DNA of 64,000 nucleotides, taken from Coturnix japonica. Taxonomy: Eukaryota; Chordata; Aves; Galliformes; Phasianidae. How positions within the stretch are numbered: the first letter of the stretch is position 1; the number at the start of each line of letters is the position of its first letter. The stretch covers positions 74,148,440 through 74,212,439 of the forward strand of contig NC_029519.1 in NCBI RefSeq assembly GCF_001577835.2, in the 5' to 3' direction. The notes below the pieces were generated by a model. That model saw nothing but the letters and a program-made list of their open reading frames with translations, was not told the origin of the DNA and did not search any database. Shown here in pieces: positions 37,923 through 49,424 of the stretch. The position numbers were made by a program, and so were the translations under genes.

Positions 37923-39860
37923 AAAACTTTAAAAGGAAGCAGTCAGAAGAATCACTAAGCTGTTGAAGCAGGAATCACAGTCATTAGCCCAGATGATTTT
38001 CAATAGCTCTCAGGTTATGCATGGTCTAGATTTGCTTCCTTCCTCTAAAAGAGAAGTTTCAAATCTACGTCTCTTTCCCAGGATAGATCAGAGGATCATT
38101 CTGGTTGTCTTTTGTTTTCTGTTGGTGGGTTTTTTTCTTTATATTGAGTTCAAATGATTTTTTGTTTTGGTTTGTTTTTAATTGGAGCAGTTTCACCAGA
38201 AAGCCATTTGAAAGAATACCATCAAAGTCTCTTTTTAACAAGTTAGGAAATGACCTTTTCAAGGAGTTAGGAGACTTTAACTCAATCACTTTTGAAAATA
38301 GGCCAAATGATATCTCTAAATACGGTGCAGTATGGTATGATTAAGTGAACATTCGGGTACAATTATAACATTAACAGAACCAGGTAAATCAAAGGCAACC
38401 CCACAGAATAACTCACCACCATTTTTGCTTATAAGTACCCAAAGCAGAAACATGTCTAACCCTGCTGTGGGGAGTCAGATGGACACAGCAGGGAGTGCGG
38501 GAGCAGGACACAGGCTGCCCAGGAGGAAGGTGCTGGCACATCATCTCTTCCCACCTCCTCTTCTGGCCAGAAGAACCTCTGACAGGGACTCATCTGTGCA
38601 CTTGGCGCCATTGCTCTTCACTTATCCAGCTCCTGCTGTTGCAAGAGAAACTTTCCTCCTCCTTTTACTTCCATTGGTTTCTAGTGTCTACTGAGGTATT
38701 CTATCTGGACCCTGAAGCTGATCAAGCTCTGAGCCAAGTACTAAAACCCTGAATCCTTTTCAGAGGGGGATGACATCAATATACAGCCAGATAAAGGAAG
38801 GACAAGAAAAACAGGAGTTGCAGTAAGGCCTCTGGGAGAGTTGGAATTATCTTGGGAAAATGAGAGCAAAATAATAAAAAAAGTGTTTCTGTCTTCAAAC
38901 TTCAATAAAATCAAATGTGTAAAAGAACAAAGGCCTTTCATCCTGAGCATATAACTCATATCATCAGTAAACATCACACTTTTCATTCTGAAGGCAGTCA
39001 GGGAGATACTATCCTTGTGTATTGACAACCATTGAGCCAGACCTGACATAGCAAGAAAAGATTTCCAAGTTTAGGACTAATATCTGAATTAATCCAGCAT
39101 CCTCCAGTCACTCCTTCAGGCTCTTTCCAGAAAAATCATTCTTTGCCCATCAGTCCACTGCATTTAGTTTGCAAAGCCAAAGGAATCACAAACATCTGTG
39201 TATTCACAACTTGTTGCTCTACCTTCCCCTTTGAAGCAATCATCATGGGCCACTTTCCATAAAACCTGCAGCATGAGATACTGTGCAGAGAAACGTAATG
39301 AATTAAGGCCTCTGTTTCCAACATTGTCAGGTCAATGATTTTTTAGGTGCAGCATTAAATTAATTTATAGTAAGAAACATCTGCATGCGCTAACCTTTCC
39401 TCTATACACTACATAGGAGCAAAAAACCTGAAAAATAATTCATAAGATTTATTTGCAGCATTCATAATCATACTTGCTCAAAAATACGCCGTAAAATGAT
39501 CCCAGACTGGCAGTTTAATAGCTTTATCTCTGATTACTGTTCCCATAAAAACCTTGAGGAAAGAGAAGAGCCTACATTTGGATGACAAAATCCCCAGCTA
39601 TTGCGAAGACAACTGAAATTTTAAAACAATAAAGATGTTTCTGTTGTTCCCTACAGTAGAAGGATGACAGACTAAATAACAATGCTAGCATAAATTCAGG
39701 GAAAGCAGAGGCTGAGACAGAAATCACTGGCTCCAGGCGCTAGCTTAGTCAAGTACTCATAGCAATCTTCATAGCAATTCTTATTTCAAAGTAAAAACAG
39801 CCCAAGTTAAGATACATTTTCGATACTTTCTCAGCTTTTATCTGTTTTTTTCTCTTCCAG

Positions 39861-40084
39861 ATATCAAAGTGCTTGGCATCAGGTTTTCAAAACAGTTTTC
39901 TACTCTCAGTACATTCTCCACTCCACACAGGCAGCATAATCACAAGGAAAACAGAAGTCCTGTTGCACAGTTTTCCTTTTATTCCAAAACTGCAACTTTA
40001 ACGTCCACCCTTCCTGAGCTGTATGAGGGATCTCCCGCTTTCCTTCTCTGCAGGATTCTAGACTTCTCCACGCTCAGACAGAAG
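39861..40084 (+). other. Candidate 224-nt internal exon
   Basis: It is bounded by a strong acceptor (TTTTTTTCTCTTCCAG, AG at 39859-39860) and a near-perfect donor (AAG then GTAAGG at 40085). One frame stays open through the whole interval, read from IKVLGIRF through LPELYEG to LDFSTLRQK at the donor. A second strong acceptor (CTTTCCTTCTCTGCAG) ends at 40053, so a 31-nt exon at 40054-40084 is an alternative. The predicted peptide is rich in Ser, Thr and Gln and has no family motif I know. It could be an exon of a noncoding transcript or an alternative exon of a gene outside the window. The spacing and signal quality are better than elsewhere here, but no transcript evidence is available. Confidence 0.28.
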
Positions 40085-42491
40085 GTAAGGGTTTTCCTCA
40101 CTCTAGGGCACAGCCCTATGCTTCCAAATGCACTCCCTGGTCTCAGTAGGAAGTCACAGCCCATGCATGCAGCAATGGGACAGCCATGAATCTGCTGCTG
40201 GACCTCACCTTCATGGAGATATGGAAAGAGGGTTATGCTGAGTTACAGGATCAGGTTGTAGTTTGTGTCATTCCAGATGAGAAATATTGCAGGATTTTGT
40301 ATCAAACTCGCTGCTTTTATCAGTTACTGCTCATTTTTACTTTCTGGGATTCAAGGTGGAATTTCTCTCTCCAAAGTGAGGCTTTTACAGCTGGGCTGGA
40401 GGCCTAGAATTCCCTATATGGCCAGGAAAGAAATGGGCACTTCCATGGTGCCCACGGCAGATTGGCTAAAACACCACAGTTTTTCCCTCTGGTTCATAAA
40501 TGCAGTTTGCAGAGTTAACTCAGACATCTGCACTGCAGACATGTACAGCTGTGGGGGAAAGAGAAGACAAATCCATGTAGTTGTTTTTTTTTTAAACTTT
40601 TATTTATTAACTATCCTTTTTCCATTTTAATTAATCATAATTTAGCTAAGCAAAGAATGAAGGAAAATGCCTTTCTGTTCCTAAAAATAAATAACCCTAG
40701 CATGCCAATGATGCTGCAGAGTTCCTTCTAAGAGATCATATTTATTCATCACTACATCACCAAGCCAAAATACAAGTGTGTCTATGGTGTCCACAGTGTT
40801 AAAAATTTCTTTGAACCACATTGCATGGCCCAGTAAAATATCAATGATTATATTATTCTAACATCTACAGAAGGCAATAATATTTCTACAAATCATATTA
40901 TTCCTCCATTTACAGCCAAAGAAATGTCACTCAAGGAATAGCTGTTTGTCACTGGAATTATATCTGCTTTGCTGGTAATCTAAAATGTTCTTACTGGTAA
41001 GGTTTTATCTACAAAGAGGAAATAATGATCCTAGGAGTGCTCTGGGCATAAAAGAAAGATATGGGACTCATCAGCGATCGCAGTAAAAGTGTTTGGAAAC
41101 AGAAATTTCTCCCATGGGAAATTCTAGCATTTGAAATGGTTTTCAGTCTTTTTCAGTCTGAACTTGAGAAGAAAAAAGAAAAAAAAAATATTTTCAAAAA
41201 GATGAAAATTGAAACAGAGAAAGAGATTGAATCATAACCAGCAAACCCAGTTATTATACTAATGTGAAACAACAAAGCTGATGGAATGAAATGAGCTATA
41301 AATAATTATTTTTTTTATGTCCTGCTAGATAAAGTCTCATATAAATGGACACTGTCTCGTAAAGCTTTTCTGTTGCTGCTACAATCCTTTCTGATTTTTT
41401 GCTAAATAAGTTTTTGACCAAACCTGTTCTAAGGGATCACACTAAAGGTGTCAGCAATCCACCAGGAGCACTCTGACATTGTACGTGACAACCTGATCTA
41501 AGGACTACAACAAGGAGGTGTTTGGAGAAATGTCCTAGCTTTCAACAGGCAAGCTGCAGTGGGCACAGAACTGGGTAAGCTGTAAAGCCTTTTGTAGGGT
41601 GGAAGCAGCTGTCTCCAAAAGATAATTGCATTTGTGGACAATTTCTCTGAGTTGAACTTGGGCTATTTAAGAGAAAGGCAGATGGTGAGTGAGGCATTAG
41701 CCACAATGGGAAGCAGCCACTATAGTTTTGTCCCCTAGGAAGTGCAGAGTAGATGGGTGGCTTTTCCCCTACTCACCCCACCCCACAGGTGTAGACTGGA
41801 AGAGGATGGGAGAGAGAGAGAAAAGGGATGTGCCATAACACTGATATCTCTGCTGATTTCTATTTTCCAGTAGATATGTGAGTATTACTCTCCCAGCTTG
41901 CTTCTGGAGGTGCTGTGTAGGCCTTGTGGACCAAAATGAGGGGTGAGACTGAGAGCAACCATTTCATCAGTAGCCATCTGCCACCCTTTCTGTTTCTATT
42001 GGTTATGCATCCCAGCTCAGTCAAATGTTTCGGCAGCCTGCTTGAAACACCAATCTTCTGCACATTTTACATCTAACCCCCTGGCCCAACCCTGCCTCAT
42101 TCAGTTCATGATTATCCTGGAGAGGTTTGCAAGAACTACTCTCAATAAAATGCGAAATGCAGCAAGCATGAGCTAATCTGCTGGCTTCATACTAGGAAAA
42201 AAAGCTAATGAAGTCCAGTAGATAGCAGCAGTTCAATTCAAAATCAAATATTTATTGACACAAGTCCTCAAAGATGAAACAGAAAGGCCAGCAAGGTTTT
42301 AGGGCTCATTACTGATTAGAAAACAAGAAAATAAATAAGCAAGTTCAGAAATAAGCAAGCCACTCTTGTGTTACATTTGGTGAACACATGCATCCAGTTC
42401 AATTTAATATTTCTGTTAAGGATGCCGATGATAATGTGCAGTTTGCTGTACTTTGAACTTGTTACAAAAAAGAGCTGTCTGTGATTATTTG
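40085..42491. other. No gene recognised
   Basis: The open frames at 40186-40630 directly follow the candidate exon's donor and overlap one another, with no recognised domain. The rest is AT-rich with short A and T runs. Confidence 0.55.
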
Positions 42492-42702
42492 AGAGAATCA
42501 TAGATTCATTAGAGTTGGACAAGACCTCTATCATCATCTAGTCTATCTAGTCAACTCATCCCCACCATGTCCCTCAGTGCCACATTTCCACATTTCTTGA
42601 ACACCTCCAGGGATGGTGACTCCACCACCTCCCTTGGCAGCCTGTTCCAATGCCACAAACCTCTTTCAGAGAAGAAATTTTTCATAATGTTCAACCTGAA
42701 AT
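42492..42702 (-). mobile_element. CR1 LINE, truncated 3' part
   Basis: It begins GAGAATCATAGATTCATTAG and GTTGGACAAGACC, then CATCATCTAGTCTATC, 'TTGAACACCTCCAGGGATGG', 'TGACTCCACCACCTCCC' and 'GCAGCCTGTTCCAATGCCAC', and ends in GAGAAGAAATTTTTCATAATG and CAACCTGAA. This is the CR1 3' end in reverse orientation, of the subfamily with a GTTGGA(A)AAGACCT start. It is truncated at its 5' side near 42702. Confidence 0.9.
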
Positions 42703-42781
42703 AGGTTATATTTCAATATAAGTTTGAAAACTTGGAAGAAATTGTCTGAAATCAATAGTCAGTAGTGACATGCACTCATTC

Positions 42782-42843
42782 AAGAAAATCAAATGATACA
42801 TACAAAACAAAGAAAATCAAATGATACATACAAAACAAAGAAA
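42782..42843. repeat. 28-bp exact tandem duplication
   Basis: The 28-nt unit that begins AAGAAAATCAAATGATACAT and ends ACAAAAC occurs twice without a mismatch (42782-42809 and 42810-42837), and the first bases of a third copy follow. Identity of the copies means the duplication is recent or still variable. It sits 80 bp downstream of a CR1 tail but shares no sequence with it. Confidence 0.9.
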
Positions 42844-44721
42844 AAAAACTTCTTAGGCAGCATTGTAGAGAAAAAACTGAAGGAGGTGACAATGGGTCAC
42901 AAAGTGAATGCAAGTTAATGAGATTTTCTCAGTCTTTGAGAAGTATCTACACAAATGCAGGAAGAGCAATAAGCACTGATGATTAATGTATCCATTTTTG
43001 AGCAATGTATCTAAAGATGTAGAATAAAAGAGAGAGAGAGTAACAAGGATGATAAGATGTTGGCAAGAAAAAATATTTGAACAAGAGTGAATATTTGGCA
43101 TTTAAATATTTTAACAAATAAGAATTTGTACAATATGCTTATCTGGGTAGATCACACTCATCTTAATTGCCAAAGTATTGTGAATTGCCAGCTTCCATTT
43201 GATGTTACTGCATTGGTTTTTATCGGAATAATTGGCTTGGAGTCTTGACTTACAGTGAGGAAAAGGTAATTTTAGTGGAAGGATTATGCTTAATACTTAG
43301 GGCTACTACTTCATAAAATAATAATTGAAAAAAAAAAAAGTACTTTTTGAAACAGGGACTTGAAGGAACAAGTGTCAGTTCTGTGTTTCCTCCCTAATTT
43401 AGAGATAAAATAGTACCGCACTTGGTCCCAGATTACAGAGAATAAGGAACAGAAAAACTAATTGTCTTGAGCTGAGCATAGGGCAAGAAATTCAGCAGTT
43501 TTATTTGTAACTTCTTACTGCAGTCTTTGTGGCAGAAGATTTTTCTTTGATGCTAATATAACACTGATAGTCAAGCACTCTGATGGCACTCAATGAATTA
43601 TTCTGCTTTGTATTGTGCCAGACATCAGCCAACGCAGAGATAAGAAGCTTAACCATGAGGACACTCATCTGACTTGCATCTTTTTTTAAAATGTATTTTA
43701 AGGGAAAAAATGATATAACAAAATATGTTCCTTGGCTAAATGGACCTTATCTCACTGCCCTACTGCACTATGTACAATTAACATTACTATAGATACCTAG
43801 TAGTGAAATTATCATCAGAAGCAGCTGTGAAATTTGGGGCTAAATTTCTGTCTAATGAGAGCAGAAATAAAACCATCACATATAGCATTTCCCTCAATGA
43901 ATGACTGAAAAAAATCAATGATTTCAAACCCATTTGTAGCCAGCTTCAAATCTATTTTTGACGTTGATCCATCTCAGAACAATAGCCTGTAACTAAGGGC
44001 ATGCAAACTTTGTCTGTGGACTTCTGGCTCACATGTAACCTAAAAATACTGCTAAATGTTTCCATTTCATATCCATGTGTTAAACTGATAATTATTGTAG
44101 TGCCCTCTACCACCAAACTCTGTCATCTTTATCAGATTTTGCCAACCAATGGCAAAGACAAACAGGCTGAAGAAGCACTTGCATGTGTTAAACCTGCAGC
44201 AGAGAGACCAGATGGAAGCACCGGTGTAATTTGGCACTCTTAAGACTGACCTACATTATAGGGGGTTGAGACCACTCCTTTGTAAATGAGACATGTGAGA
44301 TGACAATGTGATAGTCAAGGCACTAATTGGCTTACATAATATTTCACAGTTTGGAACATACTCTAAACATCTTCTTCACAAAAGGCTAAAAAGGGTTTGA
44401 TATGTTATACATTAGGAGCTGACAACTGTATTGACAGTATTTTTGCAACAGATCTGCTTTGCAATTTTGTGCAGAGAACAAAGATGTAGCAGGAGAGAAA
44501 TCCACTTGAATATAAACAGACTTTGCACACAAAACCCTCACAAAATTTTAATGAAGTGAAATTATTTTGTTTGCAATTTGTGCAGCACAGTTACCTTCCG
44601 CATTTCCTATAACAAGCCTCCACAGTAAAATTTCCATGTCTTTAACTCACGCATCATTATTACCTCATTTGTCTAATGTTTAACGGCTCGTGATTGTCAT
44701 GTACATAATAGTACACAATAA
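42844..44721. other. No gene or repeat recognised
   Basis: AT-rich. Contains (AG)n at about 43030-43041 and A12 near 43328. No exon or transposon seen. Confidence 0.6.
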
Positions 44722-44905
44722 AGCTGGGATCTAAATCCCAGAACTTTTACAAGCCAGGGCAAGTTCTTTCACCTCCTGGTCTCCTCATCTGTAAAGTCGG
44801 ATAGAAATGATACTTCAGAGAGGCATCGAGGTACCAACTCATCAAGTGTTCAATGGTTTGTACAGAGCTCTCAGAGAAGTACGGCTAGACAGTATTCACA
44901 GCAAT
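44722..44905 (+). mobile_element. MIR-like tRNA-derived SINE, ancient
   Basis: The blocks follow the MIR order. CTGGGATCTAAATCCCAG sits where the tRNA B box and CTGGGTTCGAATCCCGG lie. GGGCAAGTTCTTTCACCTCC matches GGGCAAGTTACTTAACCTCT. CCTCATCTGTAAAGTCGGAT matches the hallmark CCTCATCTGTAAAATGGGGA. ATAGAAATGATACT matches ATAATAATAGTACC, and GGTTTGTACAGAGCTCTCAG resembles the GTTTGTAAAGCGCTTTGAG tail of amniote MIR variants. The copy has several small deletions. MIR elements predate the split of birds and mammals, so this should be over 300 million years old if correct. It has no coding capacity. Confidence 0.7.
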
Positions 44906-45751
44906 GTTGAATAAGAACTTAAAAATAAAAATTGTCAAATAAAAGAACTTGAAAAAAAATTCCCTCACCTGTCAGTTTCAAAATTCCATTGCATTAAAAT
45001 TTAAGGATTTGGGCCTAGATAGCTTGCTCAGATATACACTGATCTTGATTTTTCAAAAGACATAAATGAGTGTTAATGCTCCAGATTCCGGCAGTTTAAT
45101 GTAAATTCCCTGTCCCAGCTGAATTGTCTGTAACGTCCCATGTTTACTTCCATAGATCTCTTTATCTTTTGGTCAACAGCAATCTCTGTCACCAACGCAC
45201 TGAAGAGCAGAACTTAAAACTTTTTCTTCTCCATTCAACACACATTTGCCATATCCCATTATACCAATTACCAGCTTGTGATTATTTACTTTCCTTAGGA
45301 GATTTTTGGAAAACACAAGGGAGAAAGTCTTTATTTGAAGTGCTAGAAATTACACCAGTGTAATTTGCTGAACAACCTTTGCAGCAAATACCATTTTTCC
45401 TTTTGCTGAGCTTTCGAATTAGCCTTAGGTTTACAAAAGGGAATATTGAGCCAGGAAGCACCAAACATGTATTAAATAAGTTTTAATTTTTAATTTTGAC
45501 CACCTAACACAGCAGGAAAAATGTCGGCCATTAGCAGTCCCCCAAATGATAACTGTTTCTTAAATTCTACCAGTAAAATAAAAAAAAAAAATAAATTGGG
45601 GTTTCCATATCTATGTTCAACTTCAGATAAGATTTGCAGTGTAAACCATTCCAAACACTGGCATCATGAGTATTTACACTACATAATTTATACTAGTGTT
45701 TATAGGTATACTAATGGGAGCAGCAAGAATATTTGGAAAACCAAGAATAAT
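44906..45751. other. No gene recognised
   Basis: AT-rich stretch between the SINE and the next CR1; nothing seen beyond a short near-palindrome, TTACACCAGTGTAA, at about 45349-45362. Confidence 0.55.
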
Positions 45752-46029
45752 AGCTGGACTAGGGGAAATGGATCCAAGTTGAAGGAGGGAAGATTTAGGT
45801 TGGATGTTAGGGGGAAGTTCTTTACTAGGAGAGTGGTTAGGCCCTGGAACAGGCTGCCCAGGGAGGTTGTGGATGCCCCGTCCTTGGAGGTGTTCAAGAC
45901 CAGGTTGGACGGGGCCCTGGGCAACCTGATCTAGTAAAGGTGTATGTTTGGTGGCCCTGTCAGGCAGGGGGGTTGGAACTACATGATCCTTGAGGTCCCT
46001 TCCAACCCAGGTCATTCTGTGATTCTGTG
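45752..46029 (+). mobile_element. CR1 LINE, best-preserved 3' end
   Basis: It follows the consensus closely from AGGGGAAATGGATCCAAG through 'GGTTGGATGTTAGGGGG', 'CCCTGGAACAGGCTGCCCAG', 'CGTCCTTGGAGGTGTTCAAG' and 'AGGTCCCTTCCAACCCAGG' to the ATTCTGTGATTCTGTG end repeats. The C-terminus of ORF2 is still readable: [32 protein letters not shown] and a terminal ALGNLI with its stop at 45932-45934. About 280 nt remain, truncated at the 5' side. Low divergence marks it as the youngest CR1 insertion in the window. Confidence 0.95.
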
Positions 46030-49000
46030 TAATTCAGCAGTCTGGAAGAACTGTTTTCTGTCTTATTGATTACCCCACAGATTGCAATTGTAGGCTTATT
46101 TGCATTTCCTTCCTGCAAACATGCAATGAAGGCTTTGAATGGAGGTTGTCTGGATCCACAAAAGTCCTGTCTGTTTGCATTCAGGAATCAGCAGAAATAA
46201 GCTTTTAATTTTTCTATGGAGCAGGACTAGGGATTACTACTCTAATATCTGGGATCAAAAGCCCCCAGTATTGGTGAGCTTATACCTGAAAGAAACAACT
46301 GCAAGTATGTCACTCTGAAGATAATGCCTCCCATTTCTTTCTATGGAATCTACAACAGATACAAAGAGCACAGTAACACTACTTGATAGAGCAAATTTTC
46401 AGATAAAAATATTTCAGATGCAAGGGAGATGAGATTACCTGGGAAAAACTACAAGTGCAGGTCTCTGAAGCCTTCCTTCAGCCAAGAAAATCTCTATCCT
46501 TGCTGCAGCATATTTAGTAGACTCGTGGTAAAAGTAAGATTAGGGGAGTAACAGTGAAAAAAATAGTGTATGCAATTAGAAACTGGCTCCTGAACATTTA
46601 TGATGTTGCTGTGGTCTAATGTCAGGACAGTTTCTATGGTTCTGGCTGTATGAGTAATCAAGTGAATATCCCAAATGTATATTTAATGATAATGCATACA
46701 TTCACTTGCGAATATGCATGAATTTTTATATTTCTTGGCTAATTTGTTTCCTAATGTAATACAAGCAGTGTTGTACTATGTATTGTAGTGCACTGATCAT
46801 GAAAAGCACTGATCATGGACTTTGAACAAATCATACTGATGAATGCTTATTTTAGGCTGAAATTAAGCAAGTGTTTTTTCTGGTGATTTACTCCTTTTGA
46901 AAGATGTAGTGGCCAACAAAGAAAGATGTGAATAAATCTAAGTCCTTCAGTAGATTGCATCTGAACAAGAGTAAGTTCTTGATTCTCATCTGCAATTCTC
47001 CAAACAAAGCACTCTGAAATATTGTAATGGCTATAATCATATGAACAAGCAGAACTCCTATCTGACAATCTCCATGAAGGATATAACAATTGACTAATAA
47101 AAAGAAAATTAATCCAAGGCTGGGAGAATTTTACTTCACATCAAAAAGGAACTTGACCTGATTAAAAAGTACTTCAGATATTTAGTGCATTAAAGAAATA
47201 TTCACAATATTTCTGCATTTGAACTGTTCTGCTTAGCATTTTTCTTTCTGAAACAAGATAATCTTGTCTGCTTTTGGATGGATGAAATCATGTCTTTTTC
47301 AGATTGTACTGGGAAAATTGGCCATGCTTAAATAAGTGAGTTACAGATAAAAAGTGATCTAATTTTCTGTATCTTCCAAATCAAGACAGGACGAGCTTAA
47401 TTTTCATTTTCAATATATAATTCATAGCTATAATACGCTTGATCTTTTCTTCGGTTAGCATGAACTTTTACAAACTGGAAATAAATAACACTATTGTATT
47501 TACTGAAAATTAGGTTGACTTAGAAGTTGATTTATTTGCCATTTCTGCAAGAGGGCAGAGTAGCTACAGTGTTAACAGATTGGTAGTCTCCTACTAAATG
47601 GACATAATTTGGTTTGAAAGCACTGACTGACTTAGTTGATGCTTTCCAAGCAGAATATGTCAGCAAGTGTACTTCTAAAGAGTAAAATCAAAAAATGTGC
47701 TCATAGATTTAGATAAGAAACATCAGCAATATTTCCTACCACATCTATTTTGTGCCAGTTTGAGACCAACAATATCAGTTTTGCTTTATTTCCCCGAATT
47801 CCCCGAAAAGGAACCTCAGTCCATCTTAGGACTGTTCAGTACAGAGAATCCAGCTCATGCAAAAAGGATGAATACATTTTGATTTCCAGAAAAAGCCCCA
47901 GGTCATCTGAGGTAAACAAAATCCATCCCTACCACATAAGCAAAATATAAACACCTATAATTTTCACTTCAGTATTGCTCCAGACTAAGAGTTGCACCTT
48001 TGTTCAGCCACTGCTGGGCTCAGTGCCTGAGGATGCCTTCTGCTTGCTTACTCTGCAGCATTTTCTTTCTTTGTTGATTCTAGAACCATCTTCTTGCATT
48101 TGGCATTTGTACCATCCCACCGATAATGACATCAGTGTGTAAGGCAACTTAAAGCAAGATTTCATCTGAATGAACTCTCTCATTGCTATTTGTGATAGAT
48201 TCTCCTTGTTCTCAGGTAGAATCAAAGGTATCTTAATTGTACCAAAAATTACAGTAGAAGTAAATATTAGGAAATTATCTAATTTAGATGGCCATATCCA
48301 GAAATTAAATTCTTTATTTCTTGTCCTAGCTTTAGTGAACGTAGAGAAAATTAATTATTGCCCTATTGATGAAATCTTCCTCCTGGGAAATTCATACTCT
48401 GCCTTCTCTTTTTTTGTATTTGTGTGATCCTTTGCCTCTTAATCTGATATACTCTGTACATAGATCCAAAGGCTAACTACTGAGTTTCAGTATGAAAATC
48501 TCTAAAAACTGTGTTTTTTCATTTCTCAAATGAATAAAATACATACAAGTCAGGAGAGGCAAAACAGCACTTTACTGCAGGAGTCAGGGACCCTAAACTG
48601 TTTCCAACTAACTGATGGCCTTGCATGATCATTAGTAGTGCCGAGTCATTAGTTACACTGCATGCTGAGGTTAAAGAATATTTTTAGTTGGATTTCAATT
48701 GTACCACCAAGTTCACTGTACAAAATGAGAAACTCATCTTGTTAGGGGGTCTTCACCTACAAGATAGTGAAGCTATCGGATGAAACTTCTTAGAATCTTG
48801 TGGAACTTTTTAGAGTCTGCATATTTTGGCAAAGAAACTTAAATGCTCTCTCGTTTCTCACACTGTGCTGAAAAAAAGATAGCGAGCAATGTCATAAGCA
48901 CAAGATAGTACAGGTGCAGACACAGTTTAAGATCTGGAGTCTTGTTAAAGGCATCATTACACGCCACTTGTATGTTCATGATGTCAGAATTACATTGCCC

Positions 49001-49424
49001 ATGCAAGCTGTAAATGTCAGTGAAATCATCAACAGTGAAATCAGGAATCAGTTGTCAAGGGAGTGAAATCCATTAAGAGATTAAATGTTGAATGATTCAA
49101 AACTGCACATGTTAATAGGCAACCAAAGTTCAGTTTGTTGCTCTGGACAATGGACAACATCAGTGCAAAGATGGTTGGCACTGTTACATGGAAATATCTA
49201 GATTGTTTTGTTGAAAATGGATACTGTATTAGATTATGAACATCTATAGATGTTTTATGTATAGAATGAACAGGAAAACCAGATCTTTGCCAAATAGCAT
49301 AACAAGAAAATTTTGCTTCCTTCAAGGTAAAGCACAGGAAGAAACCCACCATTACCAACAACAGTAGCAAATACACAGAAGAACAACAGCAAGCTCTAGG
49401 TCAGGAAAAAAAAAACCAAAAAGC
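46030..49424. other. No gene recognised
   Basis: 3.4 kb of AT-rich DNA. A 16-nt unit containing GCACTGATCATG is duplicated at 46790-46817. The upstream part of the RTE element that begins near 49425 may extend further left, but I could not follow its endonuclease region. Confidence 0.5.

Larger units (their letters stand above)
34188..39860. other. Long gene-free stretch
   Basis: 5.7 kb without a recognisable gene. It holds AT-rich simple sequence at 35005-35040, A15 at 35520-35534, T18 at 36411-36428 and a pyrimidine tract at 37841-37922. A locally GC-richer patch at 38455-38640 has no CpG cluster and no exon signal I would defend. Confidence 0.55.

Noticed and set aside
45521-45934. 137-codon open frame
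   Set aside because: It ends in the CR1 ORF2 C-terminus and begins in unrelated flank; a chance extension of a LINE fossil.
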